From DATDOO01 sp035293245 (GTDB lineage: Bacteria > Pseudomonadota > Gammaproteobacteria > Methylococcales > Methylococcaceae), in NCBI GenBank assembly GCA_035293245.1, contig DATDOO010000066.1, positions 1 to 18,632 of the forward strand: a stretch of 18,632 nucleotides of DNA, given 5' to 3'. Below are positions 1 through 7,320 of this stretch, piece by piece. Below the pieces are notes generated by a model. The model had not been told where the DNA came from. It saw only the letters and a list, made by a program, of their open reading frames with translations, and made no database searches. A program made the position numbers and the translations under genes. The number at the start of each line of letters is the position of its first letter. Positions within the stretch are counted from its first letter, which is position 1.

Positions 1-459
1 GGCGACGAATTCGACGGCGTGGTGTGCAGCAGCCGCTGGCTGGCCAAGCTGGGTAGCGGCGCCTACGAGGTTCTGCTTCTGTTGAACCGCTGGTTCAACT
101 ACCTGCGCCGTAAGCTGGGCGCGCCTTACTGGTCGCTGTCGGCCTACCTGAAGCACAAGGTGAAGAACGCGGTGAGTTTCATCTTCGACTTCGAACGGGT
201 GCTGATCCACGCCGCCCAGCAGGAAGGCGTGGACGGGGTGATCTGCGGCCACATCCACCACGCGGCGCTGCATCAGTTGGGGCCGATCACCTACGGCAAC
301 TGCGGCGACTGGGTGGAAAGCTGCACCGCCCTGGTGGAAGACCACGCCGGAGCCCTGTCCATTTTGCGCTGGACTGACCAGAGCCTGTTCCTGCTGGACA
401 AGACCGCAAGGCCCGAGCGCGAGGTGGTCGTGCTGGCGGCCGAAGCCCACGCGCTCTGA
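1..459 (+). CDS. LpxH/PlcP-type calcineurin-like metallophosphoesterase, 5'-truncated
   Basis: The frame is open from base 1, so the gene starts outside the window; 152 residues and the stop at 457-459 remain. Visible family motifs are GDEFD at the very start, the YWSLS segment, the metal-binding GHIHH motif (about residues 82-86) and NCGDWVESCTALVE near the end. This pattern belongs to the cytoplasmic metallophosphoesterases usually annotated UDP-2,3-diacylglucosamine diphosphatase-like. That family also contains PlcP, a phospholipase C that removes phosphate headgroups during phosphate-starvation lipid remodelling. The N-terminal metal-binding motifs are missing, so the two cannot be separated directly. 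The ornithine-lipid and glycosyltransferase genes at the other end of the window favour PlcP, by inference only. The gene is convergent with the histidine kinase. Confidence 0.85.
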   Translation, partial: GDEFDGVVCSSRWLAKLGSGAYEVLLLLNRWFNYLRRKLGAPYWSLSAYLKHKVKNAVSFIFDFERVLIHAAQQEGVDGVICGHIHHAALHQLGPITYGNCGDWVESCTALVEDHAGALSILRWTDQSLFLLDKTARPEREVVVLAAEAHAL

Positions 460-484
460 ACCCGGTCTCCGCGGATTTCAGCCT

Positions 485-555
485 GTTGGGTTAGCGGTTC
501 GCCGCGACAAGCCGGCAAGACAGCCGGTTTGCACGGCGAGGACGCCTAACCCAAC
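485..555. repeat. GTTGGGTTAG inverted repeat after the phosphoesterase gene
   Basis: GTTGGGTTAG at 485-494 pairs with CTAACCCAAC at 546-555. The interior also holds a short GCCGG/CCGGT-rich palindrome. Its left part (TTAGCGGTTCGCCGCGACAA) matches the left part of the larger repeat at 7089-7292 at about 17 of 20 positions, so both belong to one dispersed family. It lies between two convergent genes and could help end transcription: a T-rich run follows at about 571-582. That role is inference. Confidence 0.65.
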
Positions 556-630
556 GTAAACCCCGGTGCGGCTTTCTTTTTTGCGCATTCCCGCCTGCGG
601 GATCTGTCTCCCGGTCCCCGCGGGGTTCGG
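556..630. other. Convergent intergenic region with small hairpins
   Basis: Short stretch between two convergent stops. It has a T-rich run (about 571-582), a CCCGC/GCGGG hairpin (about 590-601) and a CCCCGCGGGG palindrome (about 616-625). None is a textbook intrinsic terminator. The combination may serve as a bidirectional end of transcription, but this is weakly supported. Confidence 0.3.
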
Positions 631-3600
631 TCAGACCGAAAAGAGGGTCCGTTCGTCCCGGAATTTTTCCAGCAGGCGGGTCAAATCGTCGGCCGCCAGC
701 GGGCGGCTGAAATAGTACCCCTGCATTTCATCGCAGTCGTTCTTTTGCAGATACTCATATTGTTCGCGGGTTTCCACGCCTTCGGCAATCACCTTGAGGT
801 TCATGTTTTTGGCGATGGCGATGATGGTCAGCATGATGGCGGTGTTGTCGGAATCGGTGGAGCCGTCGCACACGAAGGATTTGTCGATTTTCAGCTTGTC
901 GAAGGGAAAATTCTTGAGCTGGCTCAGGCTCGAATAACCCGTGCCGAAGTCGTCTATGGAGATATGGATGTCCCGTGCTTTCAGGGTATTCAGAATATGG
1001 CGGGTCTTGTCGGGGTCCCGCATCACCGCGCTTTCCGTAATCTCCAGCTCCAGGTACCGGGGTTCCAGACCCGTTTCGGCGAGAATCGCCAAAATGTCGG
1101 CGGCGATGTCGTCGCGCTCCAATTCCCGCGCCGACAGATTGATGGCCACGGGGATGCGCGGCAGGCCCGCGATCTGCCAGGCCTTGTTTTGCTTGCAGGC
1201 GTTGCGCAACACCCATTCGCCGAGGGCTTCGATCAAGCCGATTTCTTCCGCCAGCGGTATGAATTGCAGCGGCGAAATCATCCCGTTCTCCGGATGCTGC
1301 CATCGAACCAGCGCTTCCACGCCGGTAAGCGCGCCGCTCTTGATGTCGATTTGCGGCTGGTAGTGCAGGATGAATTCGTTCCGATCCAGGGCGCGGCGTA
1401 AATCCCTTTCCAGGTGCAGCCGGGCGGATACGGCCAATTCCATGCTGTCTTCATAAAAGCAATGGGTATTGCCGCGCTCCTTGGCGCGATACATGGCGGT
1501 ATCCGCGTGTTTGAGCAAAAGTCCGCTGTCCACGCCGTCGTTGGGATAAACCGATATCCCTATGCTGGAACTGATATAGAGCTCGCGGTCCCCGAAAACG
1601 AACGGTTCGGACACGGCCCGGCAGATTTTTTCGGCCACGATGGACGCAATCTGCAACGAACCGATGTTTTGCAAGAGGACGGTAAATTCGTCGCCGCCCA
1701 GGCGCGACACCAGGTCGCCGGCGCGGACGCTGCGCTGGATGCGTTCCGCGACGGCGTTGAGCAGCAAGTCGCCGATTTCATGGCCCATGGTGTCGTTGGT
1801 CAGTTTGAAGCGGTCCAGGTCGAGAAACAGCACCGCGTGGGTACAGGGCTCCTGACCGCCCTGGGTGATGATCGCTTCCAGTCTTTCCGTGAACAGCGTG
1901 CGATTGGGAAGACCGGTCAGCACGTCGTGATAAGCGAGGTAGTTGAGGTGTTCTTCGGCGCGGCGGGCATCCAGCAGACGCGCCACGCGCTGGCGGAGCA
2001 CGGCGAAGTGAACCGGCTTCGGGATGTAATCGGTGGCGCCCGCGGCGAACGCCCGGTTGATGGAGCTTTCGTCGTCCAGGGCGGTGACGATCAGGACGGG
2101 TATATGTGTCCCTTCGGGGGTCTGGCGTATGCGCGAGCAGACGGTGAAACCGTCCATTTCCGGCATCATGGCGTCCAGCAGCACCAGGTCGGGCATGTTG
2201 CGTCGACAGATCGCCAGGGCCTGAACGCCGGTGGCGGCCTGCTCGATGCGGTAGCCGTCCTTGCGCAGCACGTCGTGCAACGCGGAGCGCATGGCCCGGT
2301 CGTCGTCCGCGACCAGCACCAGGGGCAACTGGTAATCTTCGGCCGGCATCTGCTGTTCCGGTCCCGCAGCAACCAGTTGTTCCAGGGAGGGTTTGATCCG
2401 GTGGAATTCCTCGGCCAGCGTACCCGCCAACGCCAGGGCCTCCGCGATCGAACCACCGCTCGCCAGGCTCTCCATCCGGGCGGCGATTTCGGCGAAGGGA
2501 CCTGCGCCCAGATTCCTGCCCGCTCCCTTCAGCGCGTGAGACAGGCAGCGCACGGTATCGGCCTCGCCGTTGGCGCCCGCCTGTTCCAGAGCCCGGATTT
2601 GACCGGGAAAATCTTCCAGAAAAACCCGGATCATCGTGAGCAGGGCGCCGCCGATCTCCTCGCGGAGTTGCCGCAAGACCCGGCTGTCCAGCGGGGCCGT
2701 GCTCTTGTCGTCCTCCGACCGCTCGCCCGCAGTTTCCGCCGCGGGTGAGCCCCCGCCGTTGCCCAGCCAGTAATGAAGCTTGTTTCTCAGGGCGGCGAGC
2801 CGGACCGGCTTGGCCAGATAGTCGTCCATCCCGGCGGCATGGCACTGGTCGATTTCACTTTTCTGCACATGGGCCGTCAGGGCGACGACGGGAATGTGCG
2901 CCACGCGGCGGTCTTCCAGCGCCCGGATTTGCCGGGTGGCCTCGAAGCCATCCATTTCCGGCATATGGCAGTCCATGAGGACCAGGTCGTAGGGCCGGCG
3001 CCTGAGCCATGCCAAGGCTTCGCGCCCGTTGGCGGCGATATCGGCGCGGCAGCCGATCCGTTCCAGCATGCCGACGGCGACCTGCTGGTTGGTGCGATTG
3101 TCTTCCACCAGGAGGACCCGGCGGTCCAGGTAAAGAACCGGTTCGTTCGCCGACGGGGATGGATGGGCCTTTCTGCTCCCCCGGCCGTGGGTCATAAAGA
3201 GGTCGTACAGCGTCGATGCCTGCAACGGCCGGTGGAGGCAGCCGACCACGTTGGGCGGTTGCTCGGTTGGCGCCGCGCCGGTCTGGGGCGAATTGGCGAG
3301 CAGGATGACCCGGGTTCCGGACAGACCGGGGTCGCGCGCCATTAGGTGCGCCAGGTCGGGAACCCCCCCGGCCGGCCCGCTCTGGTCGACGATGGCGAAT
3401 TGATAGGGGGCGTCGCGGTTGGCTGCGGCTCGCAGGAAATCCAGGGAAAAACTTCCCGGATCGGCGAAGTCGTGAGCTATTTCCCAGCGGCGGAGCAATT
3501 GGGACAGAAAATGACGCGTTTTGGGGTTGTCGGTTACGATGAGGACGTTCAGGTTGGCGACCTCGTCCCCGGTTTCCGGCCGGTTTTCCGCCGATTCCTG

Positions 3601-5106
3601 CGGCATTTCCATCAGGACGGTGAACCAGAAGCGGCTGCCTTTGCCCGGTTCGCTCTCGACGCCGATCTGTCCCCCCATCATCTCCACCAGTTGGCGGCAG
3701 ATGGTCAGCCCCAGCCCGGTTCCGCCGAAGGTGCGGGTGCTGGAACCGTCCGCCTGGACGAAGGCCTCGAAAATGGTTTTTTGCGCTTCGAGGGGAATGC
3801 CGACGCCGGTGTCGGCCACCTCGAAGCGCAGGAACGGCTTTCCCTTTACGTCGCCGACCGGACGCACGCTGATTTCGATTCCGCCGTTCGGGGTGAACTT
3901 GATCGCGTTGCCCACCAGGTTGACCAGTACCTGGCGGATTCGCGAACGCTCGCCATGCACGGACAAGGGGATGTCGCCTTCCAGCAGGTAGTCCAGTTCC
4001 AGTCCCTTGCGCCGGGCCTGTCCGGCCAGCAGCGCCACCACCTCGTCCAGGACTTCGTGGAGGGTGAAATCGGTGGGATGCAGCTTCATCATCCCCGCTT
4101 CCAGGCGCGAAAAGTCCAGAATTTCTTCGATCAGGAGCAGCAGGGAGTCGCCGGCATTGCGGGCGACCGTCACGTATTCGTACTGCTCGGCGCTCAAGCC
4201 CATGCTTTCCAGCAGGTCCAGCATTCCCAGCACGGCGTTGAGCGGCGTGCGCAACTCATGGCTGACGTTGGCGGCGAATTCGCCCTTGAGCCGGGCGGTT
4301 TTCAAGGCGGCGTCGCGGGCGTTTTCCAGTTGCCTCTCCCGCAACTCCAGCACGTCCATCATGTTGTTGAATGCCATTTCCATGTGGACGATATCGCTGG
4401 AGCCCTTGAGGTTCGCACGCAGATTTTTCCCTCCCGCCGAGGCGCGCTCCATGATGCCGGCCAGGTGTTTCAGCGGCGTGGTCAACCGTCGGGTGATCGC
4501 CAGCAAGAACGTCAGGAACACCAGGGCGAAGGCGCCGGATGCGCCCAGATTGGTGCGCAAGAGGCTTGCTTCCATGTTTTTGAGCGTTTCCTTGCCCATC
4601 GCCAGCCGCACGAAGCCGATCAATTCCTCTTCTTGAGATTGAGGGCGGGCGACAAACGGCGAGTTCTCCTCCTCGCTCGCCCGGTGCGCAAACACCGGCG
4701 CGACGAAATACCAGGCCTGGTCGGTTTCCCGCTCCAGTTGCAATTGGAGCGGCCATTGCGGATTTCCGGCTTCGGGTTCGGCCGGTTCGCCCTGGGTCGC
4801 CAGCGGTGCGTGCGCGGCATTGTAGACGGCCACGCCGCGCACGTCGGGGAAAGCCAAGGTCGAGCGGATGGGTTCCTGGGCGCTTTCGGTGCTGGAATAA
4901 AGCAGCGCCAGGGCGCTTTGCTCGGCGAAGGTTTTCGTCGCCTGGCTGCCCTGCGCCAGCAGTTTTTCCCGGACGATCTGGTACGTCAGTTCCGAAATGG
5001 CGACGGAAGACAGCAGGGAAAGGCACAGAATGCCGAAAGTGAAGGTAACCGCCAGTTGATAAAAAAAGCTGCTGCGTGGCAAGGCGAGCCAGGAGGGGAG
5101 ACGCAT
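631..5106 (-). CDS. Hybrid sensor histidine kinase with REC, Hpt, REC, GGDEF and EAL domains
   Basis: A 1491-residue inner-membrane signalling protein. Order: TM1 (14-36), periplasmic sensor (37-185), TM2 (187-205), HAMP (205-258), HisKA with phospho-acceptor H283 in NVSHELRTP, HATPase (N400, DTGVGIP 432-438, GGTGLGL 461-467), a degenerate receiver (about 519-640), a full receiver (EDN 668-670, D712, K766), an Hpt domain (H857 in LSHALKGAG), a third receiver (D978, K1030), GGDEF (1137-1141, with RAGD inhibitory site 1128-1131) and EAL (E1264, DDFGTGYSS, AEGVE, QGYYFSRP). The phosphorelay and both c-di-GMP domains look intact, so it should couple an external signal to c-di-GMP synthesis and/or breakdown. 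The first receiver lacks the usual KP motif (HRP instead). The start lies 19 nt after the binding-protein stop with no strong Shine-Dalgarno, which suggests coupled expression. Confidence 0.96.
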   Translation of the reverse strand: MRLPSWLALPRSSFFYQLAVTFTFGILCLSLLSSVAISELTYQIVREKLLAQGSQATKTFAEQSALALLYSSTESAQEPIRSTLAFPDVRGVAVYNAAHAPLATQGEPAEPEAGNPQWPLQLQLERETDQAWYFVAPVFAHRASEEENSPFVARPQSQEEELIGFVRLAMGKETLKNMEASLLRTNLGASGAFALVFLTFLLAITRRLTTPLKHLAGIMERASAGGKNLRANLKGSSDIVHMEMAFNNMMDVLELRERQLENARDAALKTARLKGEFAANVSHELRTPLNAVLGMLDLLESMGLSAEQYEYVTVARNAGDSLLLLIEEILDFSRLEAGMMKLHPTDFTLHEVLDEVVALLAGQARRKGLELDYLLEGDIPLSVHGERSRIRQVLVNLVGNAIKFTPNGGIEISVRPVGDVKGKPFLRFEVADTGVGIPLEAQKTIFEAFVQADGSSTRTFGGTGLGLTICRQLVEMMGGQIGVESEPGKGSRFWFTVLMEMPQESAENRPETGDEVANLNVLIVTDNPKTRHFLSQLLRRWEIAHDFADPGSFSLDFLRAAANRDAPYQFAIVDQSGPAGGVPDLAHLMARDPGLSGTRVILLANSPQTGAAPTEQPPNVVGCLHRPLQASTLYDLFMTHGRGSRKAHPSPSANEPVLYLDRRVLLVEDNRTNQQVAVGMLERIGCRADIAANGREALAWLRRRPYDLVLMDCHMPEMDGFEATRQIRALEDRRVAHIPVVALTAHVQKSEIDQCHAAGMDDYLAKPVRLAALRNKLHYWLGNGGGSPAAETAGERSEDDKSTAPLDSRVLRQLREEIGGALLTMIRVFLEDFPGQIRALEQAGANGEADTVRCLSHALKGAGRNLGAGPFAEIAARMESLASGGSIAEALALAGTLAEEFHRIKPSLEQLVAAGPEQQMPAEDYQLPLVLVADDDRAMRSALHDVLRKDGYRIEQAATGVQALAICRRNMPDLVLLDAMMPEMDGFTVCSRIRQTPEGTHIPVLIVTALDDESSINRAFAAGATDYIPKPVHFAVLRQRVARLLDARRAEEHLNYLAYHDVLTGLPNRTLFTERLEAIITQGGQEPCTHAVLFLDLDRFKLTNDTMGHEIGDLLLNAVAERIQRSVRAGDLVSRLGGDEFTVLLQNIGSLQIASIVAEKICRAVSEPFVFGDRELYISSSIGISVYPNDGVDSGLLLKHADTAMYRAKERGNTHCFYEDSMELAVSARLHLERDLRRALDRNEFILHYQPQIDIKSGALTGVEALVRWQHPENGMISPLQFIPLAEEIGLIEALGEWVLRNACKQNKAWQIAGLPRIPVAINLSARELERDDIAADILAILAETGLEPRYLELEITESAVMRDPDKTRHILNTLKARDIHISIDDFGTGYSSLSQLKNFPFDKLKIDKSFVCDGSTDSDNTAIMLTIIAIAKNMNLKVIAEGVETREQYEYLQKNDCDEMQGYYFSRPLAADDLTRLLEKFRDERTLFSV

Positions 5107-5125
5107 GGACCGTTCTGTGTTCTTG

Positions 5126-6277
5126 TTATTGCGGTTGGGGGAACGTCAGATCGAACTTGACCTTGGCGCTGTTCGCCAGATTGAGCCCCAAGTGCTCCGC
5201 CGTGCGCAGGTTCACGGCGATGAGCAGATCCCGCAGGGGTTCGATGGAGGCGGACTGGGGCGACGCGTTGCGCGCCCGGCCGCGGGCCATGACCGCCAGG
5301 CTGCGGCCCATGCCGAAATTGTCCGGGTAGAGGGAGAACAGGGCGCCTTTGCGCACGTGGTCCAGGTTGCTGGAGAACACCACGAACTGCTTGTCCCAGG
5401 CTTCTTTCAGCACCACCGGCAGCAGGGCCTTCTCGTCCACCGCGGCGTTGTTCTGCGGCAACCAGACGGCAATGGAGTCGTCCTTGATTCCCAACAGCGT
5501 GTCGCGGAACAACTGGGCGGAGAGGTGCAGGTCGTCGGCCGGAAAGGCGTTCAGCGTCAGGCCGCGCGCCTCGGCGGCGTTTCGTGCGCGGGCGATTTCC
5601 CAGGCTTTCTGCGTGGGGTCGAAAATAACCGTGACTTCTTTGGCGCCGGGAACCAGCGCCTTGAGACGGTCGAACAGCACTTCCGGATCGGGCGTCAGGC
5701 TGATGCCCGAGACCCCTTCGGTCTCCTGGCCGGGGGAGACGAACACGGCGCCGATGACCACGGGGAACGCCGCGGAAATCGGCTTGGCGGCGGAAAGCCC
5801 CGCCTGGCCCAGGCTGACGACCACATCGATATGGTCGGCCTTCATGCGCTCGATCATGGCCGGGGAGGCGTCCTCGCCGCTCTTGAGCAGATACTGGCTG
5901 ACCGGCCGCTTCAGTTCCGTTTCGATGCCGCGGACGATTTCCAGGAACACGCCCCGGTAGGGATCGCGCACTTCCGGGTAGAGCACCGCCACGGACGGTT
6001 CCTGGGCCTGCGCGGAAAGGAAAAAGCCCAAGCCCAGCAGCAGGACGGCGCCGGAAAGTAGCCCGGAGGCGCGACAGCGCGTCCGGGGAACGGCGCATGG
6101 CTCGACGCCGATCCCGGACGCCCCTGGGCGGGGCCTCCGGACTACCCGCTGTGCCGCCGGAAGGGGAATCAAGGTCGGCGCCACGGCCAGAATCGCCGCA
6201 AACAGCGCTTCGACACCGCGACGCAGGCCCGCGGTTTTCTTCGCGGAGCCGGACCGAGTTGTCCATGGCTTGCTCAT
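5126..6277 (-). CDS. ABC-type periplasmic substrate-binding protein (PF04392-like) with an unusual N-terminal extension
   Basis: 383 residues. From about residue 94 (VAVLYPEVRDPYRGVF) it reads as a PF04392-type binding protein, a family related to amino-acid/sugar binders. A signal-peptide h-region (about 73-88) ends in SAQAQ, with likely cleavage near residue 91. Ahead of it is a 70-residue extension containing another hydrophobic stretch (about 22-40) and a segment (about 45-73) encoded by a REP-like palindrome. The ATG overlaps the dehydrogenase stop (ATGA, 6274-6277), and I see no ATG or GTG in frame between the repeat and the signal sequence, so this start is preferred. No permease or ATPase gene is nearby. 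Together with the histidine kinase gene 19 nt downstream, this suggests a sensory binding protein rather than a transporter part. The ligand is unknown. Confidence 0.85.
   Translation of the reverse strand: MSKPWTTRSGSAKKTAGLRRGVEALFAAILAVAPTLIPLPAAQRVVRRPRPGASGIGVEPCAVPRTRCRASGLLSGAVLLLGLGFFLSAQAQEPSVAVLYPEVRDPYRGVFLEIVRGIETELKRPVSQYLLKSGEDASPAMIERMKADHIDVVVSLGQAGLSAAKPISAAFPVVIGAVFVSPGQETEGVSGISLTPDPEVLFDRLKALVPGAKEVTVIFDPTQKAWEIARARNAAEARGLTLNAFPADDLHLSAQLFRDTLLGIKDDSIAVWLPQNNAAVDEKALLPVVLKEAWDKQFVVFSSNLDHVRKGALFSLYPDNFGMGRSLAVMARGRARNASPQSASIEPLRDLLIAVNLRTAEHLGLNLANSAKVKFDLTFPQPQ
6058..6146. repeat. REP-like palindrome inside the binding-protein coding sequence
   Basis: The ends GTAGCCCGGAGGC (6058-6070) and GCCTCCGGACTAC (about 6134-6146) are inverted repeats with one mismatch. 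Inside, GCGTCCGGG and CCCGGACGC form a second inverted pair. The GTAGCCCGGA-type ends resemble REP-like elements scattered in many proteobacterial genomes. It lies wholly within the open reading frame and adds no stop or frameshift. Confidence 0.7.
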
Positions 6278-7062
6278 GCCGCACCGTACATGGGCAGGCC
6301 GCGCACGCTGTAGCCGGCATCCGCGTCGATGACGGCTCCGGTCAGAAACCTGGCCGCGTCCGAAGCCAGCCAGGCCACCAACCCTCCGATGTCCCCGGGC
6401 TTTCCGATTTCGCCCAGCGGCACATAACGCCGGTAGAACTCCAGGATCCTGTCCGCCTCTTCCCGGGATACGCCCAGTTCAGAGAAGAAGTCGGTGCGTG
6501 TGAAACCGGGATTGACGGCATTCACCCGAATGCCGTCCCCGGCCCACTCCGCTGCCAGGGCCTTGGTCATTTGCAGCAAAGCGCCTTTGATGATCGTGTA
6601 AATGGGCAGCCCCAGCAAATGCCGGTGCACGACGACAGAGCCGATGTTGATGACCGTCCCCTTGGTGGCCTTCAAATGGGGATGGGCCGCCAGCGTCAGG
6701 AGAAAGACGTTGTCGATGTTGGCCGAGAACGCCGCGCGCATTTGCGCCTTGGTGAGCGATTCCAGCGGCAGCGCCGAAGCGACGGAGCGGGCGTTGTTGA
6801 CCAGGATGTCCAGCCGCCCGAAGGTGGCGACGGTCCGGTCGATCAGCGTTTCCAGACTGTCGTTGTCCTCCAGGTCGAAAGCGAATCCCGCCGCGGTTCC
6901 TCCCCGGGATTCGATTTCCGCGGCGACTTGTCCGGCGCGGGATTCCTGCCGACCGGTGACGACCACGGCGACTCCTTGCGCGGCCAGCCTTTCGGCGATG
7001 CCGCGTCCGATGCCGGCCGTGCTGCCGGTGACGATGGCGACTTGATTTTCAATGTGAGGCAT
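6274..7062 (-). CDS. Short-chain dehydrogenase/reductase (SDR family)
   Basis: A 262-residue classical SDR, the usual length. The cofactor motif TGSTAGIG is at residues 12-19. The catalytic set is complete: N115 in SANIDN, S142 in NIGSVV, and Y155/K159 in the YxxxK motif. The structural NNAG motif reads NNAR (89-92), a small deviation. PGFTRTDF follows the active site, as in the family. It should be a cytoplasmic NAD(P)-dependent oxidoreductase acting on an alcohol or carbonyl; the substrate is not predictable. The stop overlaps the next start by ATGA, so it leads an SDR, binding protein, kinase unit. No good Shine-Dalgarno is visible before its ATG. The receptor operon on the same strand ends 258 nt upstream with a repeat between, so read-through is possible but unproven. 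Confidence 0.93.
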   Translation of the reverse strand: MPHIENQVAIVTGSTAGIGRGIAERLAAQGVAVVVTGRQESRAGQVAAEIESRGGTAAGFAFDLEDNDSLETLIDRTVATFGRLDILVNNARSVASALPLESLTKAQMRAAFSANIDNVFLLTLAAHPHLKATKGTVINIGSVVVHRHLLGLPIYTIIKGALLQMTKALAAEWAGDGIRVNAVNPGFTRTDFFSELGVSREEADRILEFYRRYVPLGEIGKPGDIGGLVAWLASDAARFLTGAVIDADAGYSVRGLPMYGAA

Positions 7063-7088
7063 GATCGTTAAGTTACAAAAGCAAGTCC

Positions 7089-7292
7089 GTAGGTTTGGTT
7101 AACGGTTCTCCGCGACCAATCCGCCGGGAGCGGATCGGCACGCGAAGCGCCCGCAGGGTGCCGGGCAGGGAAAGCCCGGCATGAGACCCAACAAACAGCG
7201 TTGCGGTTTGCATGGGCGCTGTTCGTTGGGTTACGGCGCGGATCAAGTCTTGGGTTTTTCCCAAGGATTTCGCCGCGCCTAACCCAACCTAC
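7089..7292. repeat. Composite GTAGGTTGGGTTAG-type inverted repeat
   Basis: GTAGGTTTGGTTAA (7089-7102) and CTAACCCAACCTAC (7279-7292) form 14-bp ends pairing at 12 positions. Nested inside are ACCCAACAAACAGCG (7186-7200) with CGCTGTTCGTTGGGT (7217-7231), and a CTTGGG/CCCAAG hairpin near 7251-7267. The 17 bases CCAATCCGCCGGGAGCG at 7116-7132 recur exactly at 18189-18205. It fills almost the whole gap between the second receptor gene and the dehydrogenase. No gene is seen here. Confidence 0.75.
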
Positions 7293-7320
7293 GCAAACTT
7301 CGATTTCCGCGGCAACCCGC

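Noticed and set aside
3346..5160. 604-residue frame antisense to the histidine kinase
   Set aside because: It is a shadow of the kinase codon pattern; its composition (Gln, His, Gly, Val rich) has no family features.
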